Below, piece by piece: positions 33,988 through 43,102 of a stretch of 64,000 nt of DNA. The notes beneath the pieces were generated by a model. That model saw only the letters and a list, made by a program, of their open reading frames with translations, searched no databases and was not told the DNA's origin. The stretch lies in the NCBI GenBank assembly GCA_964410485.1, contig CAYPHJ010000010.1, positions 3,980-67,979 on the forward strand. Reading direction: 5' to 3'. This DNA is from CAYPHJ01 sp964410485 (GTDB lineage Bacteria; Desulfobacterota; Binatia; UBA9968). Both the position numbers and the translations under genes were made by a program. Position 1 is the stretch's first letter. The number at the start of each line of letters is the position of its first letter.

Positions 33988-35391
33988 CTAGTGATTCACC
34001 CCGCCGGTCAGCTGGCTTGCGGTATCCAGCCAGTCGAGTTCGGGGGTCACACCGAGGAAGAAGCGCCGGAACGTGTCGTCGACTAGCCGGCGCGCATTCT
34101 TGCCGCGAGCAGCGTTCAGCAGAGAAAAGGCTTGCTGGTAGGACTCGAGACGGAGAGGATCGGCATCGCCGCGGTCGAATTCTGTCATGAGCTTGTCCAG
34201 TGCCTTGTCGAGAATTTCCATGCTTCCCCGATTGCGAATGTAGCCGCAAGCGGCGGCAAATCCCAGCAAGAACGGATCCCCATTCATCATGAGGCAGCGC
34301 CGGCTCGGGTTCGATGCGTAAGCTTGCGCGATACGCGGCTGGATCTCGGCGCTGAGACGCTTCAGAGTTTTCAGAACATCCGATATGTCTCCAATGTTGT
34401 CCAGGTAAGGCCGGTTGTCATTGAGAAAACGCTCGGTTTCGACTGCAGCCGTCACATTGACGCTATGCGTGACGAACGCTTGCGTTGCCAGCACAATGTC
34501 CGAAGCCAGAAACTTCTCCGCTGGTCGTCGCTCGCCTGGCATTCTTCCCAGATCTTCCCAAATAGGAATGTCCTCGCTTTTTAAGTGCTCGATGAGGGGC
34601 TTTTTCATAATCTCCAACTGCACCCGCAAGCTCATGCGGCGCTGGCTGGAGTTGAAGGTCACCATATAGTGGAGCAGCCCCGAAAGGCTGATCGCGTAGA
34701 ATATCTCGTATCGAATAGTGCGCTGAAGGAGCGTTTCAGTGGCGGTTTCAGGTTCGCCGAGGCGTTTTGCCGAATCGGCGAAAAAAGTCCAAGCCTCTTC
34801 AGGAATTATGCCGTCTTCCACAAGTTGCTCGCGGCGCCACACCAGTAAAATTGCAATCGAAAAGCAGTATAGTCTCTGCAGCCCGTCAATAATCGAGAAC
34901 CGGATATTGGCGTCATCGAGTGAGCGAACCCCGCCGGCCCAGCTGAGAGCCGCGATTTTGCTCTCCGGCATCGCCGCGCCTTCGATGAAGTCCCGAATGA
35001 GCCGTCGATAAATCGGATCGGTCATGTGATCAAACGGCGGGCGTTGGAAAAAATTGTCCTCCACCGAAAGCCGTTGGATGTATGTTCCAAGCGGCTCGCG
35101 CGCATGTCCGATCTTCCCCGCTGTCTTCGGGTCTTCGATCTCAGGGCTCAACAGGGTTATAGGACCGGGCGGCGACAAGACCGAGGCAAAGCCGGCGCTT
35201 TGCAGCTCCCTTACCAGGTTCATGAGCACGTCATGCAATTTGCGAGCGCGCTCCACTCGTGTCGGTTTTTTGGCTCGGCTCCGTTTTGTGACCGTCCGCA
35301 GGTCCTGTTTGACGACCGTTGTATCGGTCGCCTCAGATCCGCGCGCCACCAGTCCGGGCGCGCCGTTTCTACCGTTTTGGTTATCCGTCAT
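33988..35391 (-). CDS. DUF262/DGQHR-like protein of a putative defense locus
   Basis: The 467-residue cytosolic protein has FQRPPF (115-120), then LIRDFIEGAAMPESKI and SIIDGLQRLYCFS (167-178). This YQRP...DGQQR-like pair is the mark of the ParB-superfamily fold seen in DUF262 (GmrSD N-domain) and DGQHR/DndB proteins. The remaining 280 residues are helical and not recognised; no GmrD-type HNH nuclease motif is seen. ATG at 35391 has an AAAGGAG site. It lies on the same strand upstream of the DNA methyltransferase, in an accessory-looking segment. A role in phage defense or DNA-modification control is inferred, not proven. Confidence 0.65.
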   Translation of the reverse strand: MTDNQNGRNGAPGLVARGSEATDTTVVKQDLRTVTKRSRAKKPTRVERARKLHDVLMNLVRELQSAGFASVLSPPGPITLLSPEIEDPKTAGKIGHAREPLGTYIQRLSVEDNFFQRPPFDHMTDPIYRRLIRDFIEGAAMPESKIAALSWAGGVRSLDDANIRFSIIDGLQRLYCFSIAILLVWRREQLVEDGIIPEEAWTFFADSAKRLGEPETATETLLQRTIRYEIFYAISLSGLLHYMVTFNSSQRRMSLRVQLEIMKKPLIEHLKSEDIPIWEDLGRMPGERRPAEKFLASDIVLATQAFVTHSVNVTAAVETERFLNDNRPYLDNIGDISDVLKTLKRLSAEIQPRIAQAYASNPSRRCLMMNGDPFLLGFAAACGYIRNRGSMEILDKALDKLMTEFDRGDADPLRLESYQQAFSLLNAARGKNARRLVDDTFRRFFLGVTPELDWLDTASQLTGGVNH

Positions 35392-35778
35392 TAGCGGGTC
35401 TCCTTTCTCGAGCCATAAGTAAATTTCAGGAAATTCGGAAGGTGGTCTGGTTCCTGTTTCGGAAATTGCTTGGAAATAGAAAGGCAAACGCGGGACAAGT
35501 CCAGAATCTTCTCGACTCGAGCCGCCGAGGGGTGAGGCCAATACCCAAAGCTCTTTTCATTGATTCTCTAAAGAACCTCTATTGAGCCGGGTCAATGACG
35601 ATGACTTCAACGGTGGATTTTCTGACAGTACGAAGCGCGAGGATGACGCTGTTGCCGGAGCTATGGTGGGTCTCTATCCACCTGCCGTGGACTATACACG
35701 TGCTTGCCCAAAGAAACAATAAAAAAATCGGGCCCCTGTCGGATGTGGGCCAGAAGAAACGGACCTGAGCGACGGTCG
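35392..35778. other. Intergenic region upstream of the DUF262-like gene
   Basis: It contains a possible minus-strand promoter (TTGACC near 35593, TTTAGA 17 bases later) for the DUF262-like gene. A minus-strand open frame at 35579-35803 begins inside the VOC gene and is not recognised. Nothing else is supported. Confidence 0.4.
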
Positions 35779-36168
35779 TCAGCTCGCCGCCCAGAGTTCC
35801 CACAGGTTGCCATCAGGATCTTTGACGTAAAGCGAATAGCCCTTTCCGTCCGGGTGATCACGGGTGTTTTCGACGCGCGCGCCTGTCTGCTCGATTTCCT
35901 GAATCGCCTGTGATTTGGGCTTCCAGGGAAACATGACCGTATGGTGTGGTACACCCTGCCGCGGTCCTTGCGAAGCGTCAAACAGGTGAATCTGAAAATT
36001 CCCCAACTGCACGTCGACTTCCTTGACGCGGCCTCGACTCATCTGCTCTTCGCTAGGATCGATTCGCCGCGCCACCTGCGCGCCAAGCACCCGCGTGTAG
36101 AACTCTTCCGCTTGCGCCAGATCTTTCGCGTTGATGGCAAAGGTTCGGATGCCGCTGACCTGCAACAT
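35779..36168 (-). CDS. VOC (glyoxalase/bleomycin resistance) family protein
   Basis: This 129-residue single-domain protein has the paired beta-alpha-beta-beta-beta pattern of the VOC superfamily: SGIRTFAINAKDLAQAEEFYTRVLGA at the start and YSLYVKDPDGNLWELWAAS at the end. Likely metal ligands are His76 of PHHTVMF or a neighbour and the Glu of LWELW. Reactions in this family vary (lyase, dioxygenase, drug binding). It is a stand-alone gene, so no role can be fixed. Confidence 0.88.
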   Translation of the reverse strand: MLQVSGIRTFAINAKDLAQAEEFYTRVLGAQVARRIDPSEEQMSRGRVKEVDVQLGNFQIHLFDASQGPRQGVPHHTVMFPWKPKSQAIQEIEQTGARVENTRDHPDGKGYSLYVKDPDGNLWELWAAS

Positions 36169-36346
36169 ACTCCCTCCTATCGCTTGCCGACTGATCGTTA
36201 GTGACGGCGCAAGAATACAAGGCCGTCGTTTGTTGTGTCAACGGAAGCTCCACTTGAGGCTCTGTTTGCCCAATGGTGAAAAAATTTATTTTGTTCTCTG
36301 AAGCCGAAGCTGGTACAGTAACAGGCGCCGGCCCCTCGGCGCGCAC

Positions 36347-37711
36347 ATGAGCAGATCGCTCACTTCCAAAAAACGCTCCTTGCAGACGATCAAAGGCCGA
36401 TTGTTCGATCAGCTTTTGCATCGCCCTGAGTCCGAGCTGACCCGCTTCAAACGTGTCGTCCACTCTGTAATCAAAATGAACGTCATGGTGGGGCATGACT
36501 TCATTGAAAATCTGGTGAAACTTCAAGCGATGGCCCTGGCATTCAAAACTCTGCTGTCGCTTGCCCCTCTTCTGGCGGTTGTTTTTTCGATACTCAAGGG
36601 CCTCGGCGTGCACCACCGGATGGAACCCGCTTTGGCCGAGGCGCTCCTACCGCTCGGCGACAAGGGCCAAGAAATTACCACCCATCTTGTCGGTTTTGTC
36701 GATCGCATGAGCGCCGGAGCGCTCGGCGGCATGGGAGCAGCGGCTCTTTTCGTTACTGTGATCTCGCTCATGGGCACCATCGAGCAGGCTTTTAATACGA
36801 TTTGGCACGTGCGATCGCCGCGAAAGTTCACGCGTAAATTCAGTGACTACCTGAGCGTCCTTCTCGTCGGACCGGTGCTAATCGTTTCCGCACTGGCGAT
36901 AACCGCCACGTTGCAAAGCAACACTTTCATCAAGACGCTGGTTTCGTTTCAACCGTTTGGAACGATCATCTTGTATACGATGAAGCTCATTCCCTACTTC
37001 ATGCTGTGGGGCGCCTTTACTTTCTTTTACGTGTTCATTCCGAACACTCGGGTCAAGCTCACTTCTGCGCTGGTCGGTGGATTCGTGGCGGCTATCTTGT
37101 GGGAGACCGTTGGCTGGGGGTTCGCCGTATTTGTCGCTTCATCGACCCGCTACTATGCCATTTATTCGAGCTTTGCCGTTCTCGTGTTGTTTCTATTTTG
37201 GCTCCACATCAGCTGGGTCATCGTGTTGCTCGGCGCTCAGTTTGCCCACGCACATCAAAATATCCATTTCTACCGCGACGACAGAGAGGTCTTGGCGCAA
37301 ACCCCCGCGGGCCAGGAAAAACTGGCGCTGCAGGCGATGCTTCTCATCGGTAAGAACTTTTACCACGGGCTCGATCCGATGCGCGTCGCGGAGTTGGCCG
37401 CTCACTTGCGCGTTCCGGCAGAGCTGGTGAAAAATCTGCTGGAGACCTTGCACAAGCGACGACTCGTGTTGCCGCTCGTCGATGAGGACACGTTTGTCTT
37501 GGGCCGGGACCCGGAAACCGTCAGCGTTAAAGAAGTGATCGATTGCGTCAGGTATGCGGGGGAAAAGAAAACAAGTGGCGGCCATGCGACCAAGGACGAG
37601 AACGAGATCGAGGAACTGCTGCTGGACGTGGACGCGTCGGTCGCCGAAGCGCTCGCGGGCAAAAGCTTGCGGCGCTTGATTACCGGCCAGAAGCACGGGG
37701 CGGAGCGTTAA
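36347..37711 (+). CDS. YihY/BrkB family membrane protein with C-terminal helical domain
   Basis: The 454-residue protein has about six membrane spans over residues 60-300. The family pattern includes LAFKTLLSLAPLLAVVFSILKG, GTIEQAFNTIWHV, and YAIYSSFAVLVLFLFWLHISW followed by VIVLLGAQFAHA. Residues 320-410 look like a soluble winged-helix or lid domain. YihY members were once called RNase BN, which is not supported for the family. The function is uncertain. Its end overlaps that of the convergent AsmA gene by 4 bases. Confidence 0.88.
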   Translation: MSRSLTSKKRSLQTIKGRLFDQLLHRPESELTRFKRVVHSVIKMNVMVGHDFIENLVKLQAMALAFKTLLSLAPLLAVVFSILKGLGVHHRMEPALAEALLPLGDKGQEITTHLVGFVDRMSAGALGGMGAAALFVTVISLMGTIEQAFNTIWHVRSPRKFTRKFSDYLSVLLVGPVLIVSALAITATLQSNTFIKTLVSFQPFGTIILYTMKLIPYFMLWGAFTFFYVFIPNTRVKLTSALVGGFVAAILWETVGWGFAVFVASSTRYYAIYSSFAVLVLFLFWLHISWVIVLLGAQFAHAHQNIHFYRDDREVLAQTPAGQEKLALQAMLLIGKNFYHGLDPMRVAELAAHLRVPAELVKNLLETLHKRRLVLPLVDEDTFVLGRDPETVSVKEVIDCVRYAGEKKTSGGHATKDENEIEELLLDVDASVAEALAGKSLRRLITGQKHGAER

Positions 37712-39246
37712 TTGCGCAAGAGTTGGCTGAGCAAAGAACTGAAGGTTCTCTCGAATGACCGTGGAACGCCTCGTTGCGCTAACTTCTCCGAATCGAGATT
37801 GACGGCTGGATTGTCGACCGGCCCGCTGACTTTGAGGGGGACGACGATGCGGCCGCGCCGGTCCTTAAAGAAAGTTGCGGCTTTGGCCCCGCGCGCACGG
37901 GCCGAAGCCTGGGCCGAAAGCGCCGTCTCAATCGCGAAATCGAGCCTGGGTTTCTCCAAGGTCATCGTGCCCACGCCGTTCAGTTCCATTTGGGGATTAC
38001 TCAGGTAAATCCGTTTGAAGTCGGTAAAGCCGTTCTCGATGATGAAATCGGCTTCCAAATTTTTGAAGGTGGTAGCTTGCCGGCTTTGATTTTTTGATAG
38101 TCCAATAAAGCCGGTTACCCGGTGGACCTTCCTGACCAGATCGATATTCGTGAGTTCTCCGTCCCTAGCAATCAAGCTGCCGCTGCCTTGCAGGCGGTGG
38201 CCAACCGAACCCGTGCCTGCTGCCAGGTTGATCATGATCTTGCCATTGATTTTGCCACTGACCGCTCCTTTGGTGCTTACCTGCACGTCGGTAAATTGGC
38301 CCTGGAGTTGGGTCAGCAAACTGTCCGCAGGTCCAGTCACTGTTACGCGTATACCCATTGGTCCGACAGCGTCCGTCTCCGGCGGCAATAGCCCCAAAAC
38401 GGATAGGATCTGAAAGATCGTTTTTGCTTCGACGCGCTCGCTGGCCAGGGTCAAGTCGACGTGAGGCTTCGTTGAGAGATTGCTCAACTCACCCCGCACG
38501 GGGAAAACGGTATCGTGAATTCTAAGGTAATTATCGTTGAGCTCTAGGGTGGCTTGCGGCTCGCGGAAACGCAAGGAACCCTCCAAAGCAATGGGCCTCA
38601 GCCCAGGATAGATGAAAGACGCCTGGTAGGTGAAAGGTCGCTCCGCGGTTAAACCCTGCAATGATAGATCGATCCCGTTGATTGCGACAAAATGCTGCCC
38701 CCTGGTTGCTATATTCAGCGTTCCGTCTTTGATGCGCATGCGCGCCGGGACGGTAAATGGGGTGACAAACGCTTCGGGGGGTTTGGCTGGCCCGACTTGT
38801 TTCTTAGCCTCAAACTTTTTCGCGGCCGGAGTGTTTTTGTCGATAATAGTCGATTGCTTACGGGCGCTCTCCTTGGAGTTGACGGCGCCCTCCGTCGGCT
38901 TGAACAAGTGCATCACCGGCTTGTCAACAACGAACTCGGTAACGTCGAATCGACCGTAGAGTAGCGGCCAAAACTTGAGACGCATTTGAACCCGGTCGGC
39001 GGTAAAAAACGTGCGATCAGACGAAGCAGGGCTATCGGAAACTTTAAGGTGAGAAACGCGAATCGAAGGCGTTGGAACGAGGGTGAGCCGCACCTCGCCG
39101 ACGTCGATCCGCCGCTGAAGACTATCCTCGAGCAGAGGCAAATAGGTGTATTTAAAAGAACCCAGATCGAACAGCGCCGGCAGCGTGAGAATGAGCGCGA
39201 GCAGCACAACCACAGCGGCGCCAATTATGCCAAGCGCCTTCCTCAT
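37708..39246 (-). CDS. AsmA family protein
   Basis: The 512-residue protein is anchored by an N-terminal span (IIGAAVVVLLALILTLPAL). A long periplasmic beta-rich body follows. AsmA signatures include VGEVRLTLVPTPSIRVSHLKVSD and, near the C-terminus, GSLIARDGELTNIDLVRKVH with NPQMELNGVGTMTL. AsmA-like proteins bridge the inner and outer membranes and are linked to phospholipid transport. It supports a diderm envelope. It is a single gene convergent with YihY. Confidence 0.9.
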   Translation of the reverse strand: MRKALGIIGAAVVVLLALILTLPALFDLGSFKYTYLPLLEDSLQRRIDVGEVRLTLVPTPSIRVSHLKVSDSPASSDRTFFTADRVQMRLKFWPLLYGRFDVTEFVVDKPVMHLFKPTEGAVNSKESARKQSTIIDKNTPAAKKFEAKKQVGPAKPPEAFVTPFTVPARMRIKDGTLNIATRGQHFVAINGIDLSLQGLTAERPFTYQASFIYPGLRPIALEGSLRFREPQATLELNDNYLRIHDTVFPVRGELSNLSTKPHVDLTLASERVEAKTIFQILSVLGLLPPETDAVGPMGIRVTVTGPADSLLTQLQGQFTDVQVSTKGAVSGKINGKIMINLAAGTGSVGHRLQGSGSLIARDGELTNIDLVRKVHRVTGFIGLSKNQSRQATTFKNLEADFIIENGFTDFKRIYLSNPQMELNGVGTMTLEKPRLDFAIETALSAQASARARGAKAATFFKDRRGRIVVPLKVSGPVDNPAVNLDSEKLAQRGVPRSFERTFSSLLSQLLRN

Positions 39247-39702
39247 GAAGCAGGCTTCCGCTTAGCTCCTGTAGGACGCTGCGAGCGGGGGTCTAGGCTT
39301 GGCGATGTCAGTTTTACCCTGCGGCTCATGGCCGCCAAACTATACGAGATCGTCCTGTTAATTCAAGTCACGCACGAGCGACCGGGATGAGACCATGGAC
39401 GGAAGACCACCGTCCTAGGTTGTCGGTCCTCCGCGCGCAGCGCGCGCGGTTCGAAGTTCCAAGTTCCGGGTTCCAAGTTTCCCTCTACCCGCCCGATCGT
39501 CTTCCTCCGAAATTCATCTGCCCAACCTTGAGCTTTTGAACCGTTCAACCTTTGAACAGCCGCGCAAGCGGTCGTCGCTCCCCGGTCACTCTTTTACAAA
39601 GGGCTATGTTCGCAGCACGGGCTTCGTTATACTCAAGAAAACCGGCGCGACGAGATCCCGGGACTTACTTGGAGATTAAGTAAAAGAGAGGGTGGAAGAT
39701 TG
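39247..39702. other. Intergenic region rich in degenerate repeats
   Basis: Bases 39395-39600 hold TTCCAAGTTCCGGGTTCC and GAACCGTTCAACCTTTGAAC words and a CGCGCGCAGCGCGCGCG hairpin near 39437-39452. No gene is seen. The rhomboid gene's promoter should lie in 39600-39690, which is AT-richer, but no clear pair is found. Confidence 0.6.
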
Positions 39703-40413
39703 ATGCAATATCAGGCCAGGTATGCAAACTTTGGCGTTGGACCCGTGACGCCGGTGGTGAAGCTTTTGCTGATCGTTAATGTCGGCATGTTTGTCTTGCA
39801 GCAGTATGTGCTCCCGCGTGAGGTCATTTGGCTGTTCGGTCTCGTACCGGTTCGGGTTTGGAACGAGTTTTACTTTTGGCAGCTGTTTACCTATCAGTTT
39901 TTCCACGGCGATTTGTGGCACTTGCTCTTCAATATGCTCGCCCTCTGGATGTTTGGCTGCACTCTGGAGCGACGTTGGGGAAGCGAATTTTTTCTGAAAT
40001 ATTTTTTCGTCTGCGTCGTTGGCGGAGGTGTTTTTAACGCGTTTTTTGTCCCAGGACAGATGGGACCGAGCATAGGGGCCTCCGGCGGAATTTACGGTGT
40101 TCTGCTCGCCTTCGCATTGATTTATCCCAACCAGACTGTGCTTTTTTTCTTTGTATTCCCGATGAAGATGAAATACTTCATCATAATTATTGGGGCCATT
40201 GCGCTCCACTCATCTCTGGCCTCGGCCCACAGCGGTATCGCTCATTTGGCTCATCTCGGTGGCATGGTTTTCGGCTATATCTATTTGCGTTGGGGAAATC
40301 CCTGGGACCACTGGAAGCTTTATCGCGACAGGCAGCGTCTTGCCCGCTTGCGAAAGCGTTTTCAGATCATTCCGGGCCGCAAGGATGATGATTCAGACAC
40401 GACCTATCACTGA
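39703..40413 (+). CDS. Rhomboid family intramembrane serine protease
   Basis: The 236-residue protein has about six spans. The catalytic dyad is Ser127 in GASGGIYG and His184 in AHLAHLGG. The HLLFN motif near residues 73-77 is the oxyanion region of the family. It cleaves transmembrane segments of other proteins; the substrate is unknown. The ATG at 39703 follows an AGGGTGG site; an in-frame TTG precedes it by three bases. The C-terminal tail is basic and cytosolic. Confidence 0.95.
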   Translation: MQYQARYANFGVGPVTPVVKLLLIVNVGMFVLQQYVLPREVIWLFGLVPVRVWNEFYFWQLFTYQFFHGDLWHLLFNMLALWMFGCTLERRWGSEFFLKYFFVCVVGGGVFNAFFVPGQMGPSIGASGGIYGVLLAFALIYPNQTVLFFFVFPMKMKYFIIIIGAIALHSSLASAHSGIAHLAHLGGMVFGYIYLRWGNPWDHWKLYRDRQRLARLRKRFQIIPGRKDDDSDTTYH

Positions 40414-40577
40414 ACCGCCGGTTCACCGAGCGCTCACGTTAAACCACCTTGGGTGCAAATGTGCAAAATTAACGGTTCAAGGTTTTCGATCCGGTAGCCT
40501 TTGAACCTTGAACGTTGAGCCCAAGACTCGGCTTTCCCCCCTGCAGTGATTGAGATATAGTTGCTGCCGGGCGGGCA

Positions 40578-41984
40578 ATGAATGTATTGCCGCGTCCGGC
40601 CATGGGGGATCTGCTCGACAAGCTCCGAACTTTGATAGACCCGGCGCGGGTGTTTACTGACTTCACACATTTGGATGATCTGTCGTGGGATGCCTTGAGC
40701 GAGGGCCGGATACATCCGCTCAATAGGCCGCCGATTACATTGCCGCTTTGCACCGTGCAACCGTGCTCGACCGACGAAATTAGGTCCATTGTTCAGCTGG
40801 CAAACGAGGAAAGAACCCCCGTTGTTCCTTACGGCGGCGGCTCCGGACTGATGGGCGGCGCTTTGTCGGTTGCTCCCGCCATCGTGCTCGATTTGCGCTT
40901 GATGGCGCAGGTGCTCGAAATTGATGCGGAAGCGCAAACGGCTCGTGTTCAAGCCGGAGCTGTTTTAGAGAACGTCGAAAAACGGGTAAATGAGGACGGC
41001 TTTATTCTCGGCCATGACCCCTGGACCCTTCCTGTGGCGACCATCGGAGGCGCCATTTCCACTAATAGTGTCGGCTATCGCGCCGGCATGTATGGCTCCA
41101 TGGGTGAACAGGTGCTTGGGCTGGAGGCGGTGTTGCCTCTGGGGGAGGTGCTGCGGATACGCGCTCTCCCCAAAACGTCAGTCGGCCTCGATCTCAAGCG
41201 CTTACTGATTGGCGGCGAAGGATGCTTCGGTATCGTTACCGAAGCGACGATCAGGATATTCCCGCAACCCCGAAGACGCGCGCTGCACACCATTGTCTTC
41301 CCCTCTTTCGAGCACGGCTTTACGGCGATTCAACAAATCTCGTTGCACGCGTTGAAACCGGCGCTACTCGACTTCGGCGATGATGACGCAGGCCATCACG
41401 GCGGAGCGGTTCTGTACCTCGGATTTGAGGGCCATGAGGAGATTGTCGACATCCAAGAGAAGCTGGCGTTGCGCGTGTGCACGGAGCATGGTGGCAAGCA
41501 ATCATCTGAGGAGGAAGCGCAGGTTTTCTGGCGCGCGCGGCACGATATCGCGAGGCATTTCATGCGCAATCGCCGCCAGCGACGGGAGCGCGGTCGAGAT
41601 GGGGTGTTCCGCGACTGGATCCACGTGGCGTTGCCGGCATCCAAAGTGCTGGCATTTAGACAGGCGGCTTTCGCAGTGGTCAAAAAACGTGGTGTCTCCC
41701 TGCAAGAAACCGGTCTGTGGATTCAGCCGGAACTCTTGTCTATGCGTCTGGGCGTCGAAGACCGGGGCAACCACGCCGCGCAGTTGACGCTCGAGGAATG
41801 CGTCTTCGAGTTGCTACGGCTCGTCCAGAGAATGGGAGGCTCAATGGAGTACACCCATGGGGTAGGGATCAAACTGGCGCCACTCATGGCTGAAGAGCAC
41901 GGCTACGGTCTAGAGGTGATGCGACAGATCAAAGCCGCGCTCGATCCGAACCATATCATGAATCCCGGAAAGATGGGGCTGTAG
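40578..41984 (+). CDS. FAD-linked oxidase, GlcD / alkyl-DHAP synthase-like
   Basis: The 468-residue flavoenzyme of the vanillyl-alcohol-oxidase type has PVVPYGGGSGLMGGAL, the FAD pyrophosphate loop, and GGAISTNSVGYRAGMYGSMGEQVLGLEAVL, the second flavin motif. A FAD-oxidase C-domain ends RQIKAALDPNHIMNPGKMGL, which is typical of D-lactate/glycolate dehydrogenases and alkyl-DHAP synthase. The substrate is probably a 2-hydroxy acid. The downstream terminator-like hairpin at 42116-42149 could end this transcript. Confidence 0.9.
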   Translation: MNVLPRPAMGDLLDKLRTLIDPARVFTDFTHLDDLSWDALSEGRIHPLNRPPITLPLCTVQPCSTDEIRSIVQLANEERTPVVPYGGGSGLMGGALSVAPAIVLDLRLMAQVLEIDAEAQTARVQAGAVLENVEKRVNEDGFILGHDPWTLPVATIGGAISTNSVGYRAGMYGSMGEQVLGLEAVLPLGEVLRIRALPKTSVGLDLKRLLIGGEGCFGIVTEATIRIFPQPRRRALHTIVFPSFEHGFTAIQQISLHALKPALLDFGDDDAGHHGGAVLYLGFEGHEEIVDIQEKLALRVCTEHGGKQSSEEEAQVFWRARHDIARHFMRNRRQRRERGRDGVFRDWIHVALPASKVLAFRQAAFAVVKKRGVSLQETGLWIQPELLSMRLGVEDRGNHAAQLTLEECVFELLRLVQRMGGSMEYTHGVGIKLAPLMAEEHGYGLEVMRQIKAALDPNHIMNPGKMGL

Positions 41985-42002
41985 TGGCGCCGATTTTCGC
42001 TT

Positions 42003-42031
42003 TTGACAACCTGGAAAAATAGAGCTAAGAA
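42003..42031 (+). promoter_or_regulatory. Candidate sigma-70 promoter for the zinc-ribbon gene
   Basis: A perfect TTGACA (42003-42008), a 17-base spacer and a partial TAAGAA (42026-42031) lie in the gap after the FAD-oxidase gene. Transcription would begin near 42038 and cross the hairpin at 42116-42149 before reaching the gene. Confidence 0.5.
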
Positions 42032-42115
42032 AAGCTATAGGAGCGTTACCCGGAGTGACAAGAAGACGAATCAAACCATTAACCCTGAGTGATCAATCAC
42101 GGCAACCCGTGCACC

Positions 42116-42149
42116 AAATGCACCCTCCAAGGGTGCATTTGTTTTTTTG
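42116..42149 (+). terminator. Rho-independent terminator or attenuator before the zinc-ribbon gene
   Basis: AAATGCACCC (42116-42125) pairs perfectly with GGGTGCATTT (42131-42140) over a TCCAA loop and is followed by GTTTTTTTG. It is a strong terminator. It lies only 18 bases before the likely start of the next gene, so either it ends the FAD-oxidase transcript or it acts as a leader attenuator for the zinc-ribbon gene. Confidence 0.75.
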
Positions 42150-42166
42150 TCAAAGGAGACACGAAA

Positions 42167-42895
42167 TTGCGCGAACAGATAGAAATCTTGGCCGCCTTGC
42201 AATGCGTCGATCGGCAGATCAAAGAGCAAACCGGCCTCAAGCAGCAGCTGCTGATCGAGCTTAAGACAAAGGCAAAGGAGATCGAGACCAGGAAGCAGGA
42301 AACCGAGTCCCTGGTTACGGCATTCACGGAAAAGGAAAAAACCAGACTAGAAAAAGACCGTACTCTCCAGGAAGAGGGAAAAAAGGCGATAGACAGACGG
42401 ATGCGGATGAACCGCATCAAAAATGCCAAAGAGCTTCAGGCGCTGCAGCGGGAGATCGATCAGATCAAACAAGCCAACGGCGAGCTGGAGGAAGAAATCA
42501 TCAAGATGCTGGAAGAGCTGGACTCGCTCAAGGCCGCAATATCCGCGAAAGAACAAGAAGTCGCCGAGTTGCAGGAACACTGGAAGCAAAACGAGGAAGC
42601 GCTTCAGGGGCGAATCTCGGGAATCGAAGCGGATGTCAAGCAGGCGTCGCAGCGCCGACAGAGCATCGCGGCGCAGATAGCGGGAGATTTGATTTCACGC
42701 TACGAACTTATTTTTGCGCGGCGCGGCGGCATGGCGGTTGTGGAAGTGGCGGGCGGGATCTGCCAGGGCTGCTACATGAATATACCGCCCCAACTGTGGA
42801 ATGAAATCATCAAGAGCGAGAAAGTGAACCTTTGTCCCAGCTGCCAGCGGATTCTTTATTACAGACCGTCGGCGGAAGTCGAAAAATCCGCCTAG
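42167..42895 (+). CDS. Zinc-ribbon coiled-coil protein (DUF164/CdsZ-like)
   Basis: The cytosolic protein has about 242 residues: a long coiled coil (about 20-190) followed by a C4 zinc ribbon made of CQGC and CPSC. Members of this family are widespread, often near RNase HI, RNase P RNA or dcw genes, as here. A role in nucleic-acid handling is suggested but not defined. TTG at 42167 has an AAAGGAG site eight bases upstream and is preferred. A longer frame from 42089 would read through the terminator hairpin and adds a Cys-rich piece (CTKCTLQGCIC), noted as an oddity. Confidence 0.85.
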   Translation: MREQIEILAALQCVDRQIKEQTGLKQQLLIELKTKAKEIETRKQETESLVTAFTEKEKTRLEKDRTLQEEGKKAIDRRMRMNRIKNAKELQALQREIDQIKQANGELEEEIIKMLEELDSLKAAISAKEQEVAELQEHWKQNEEALQGRISGIEADVKQASQRRQSIAAQIAGDLISRYELIFARRGGMAVVEVAGGICQGCYMNIPPQLWNEIIKSEKVNLCPSCQRILYYRPSAEVEKSA

Positions 42896-42905
42896 CGCGC
42901 TCGGC

Positions 42906-42990
42906 ATCTCAGATCACTAATTCCAGATCTCAGAGATGCCGCCGAAGTTTGAAATTTGCGATTTACAATTGCTCGCAAAGCGAGGACTGG
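42906..42990. repeat. Intergenic repeat with CGGCATCTC inverted arms
   Basis: CATCTCAGATC and GATCTCAGAGATG form a hairpin. Then AAATTTGCGATTTACAATT and GCTCGCAAAGCGAGGACTGG follow; the last words recur near 21278-21295. No gene is seen between the zinc-ribbon and RNase H genes. Confidence 0.6.
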
Positions 42991-43102
42991 ACGCGCAGGG
43001 GCTTACCCTTCGATACCCACCCGCCATCGTGAATGATCGGGGCTCTGGTTTGCCTTGAAGGGACATAGAAACCAGAAGCTTGAAAAGCAAAAGTAATCGG
43101 CG

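Noticed and set aside
35579..35803. Minus-strand frame of 74 residues between the VOC and DUF262-like genes
   Set aside because: It begins inside the VOC gene, lacks a credible start after it, and matches nothing I recognise.
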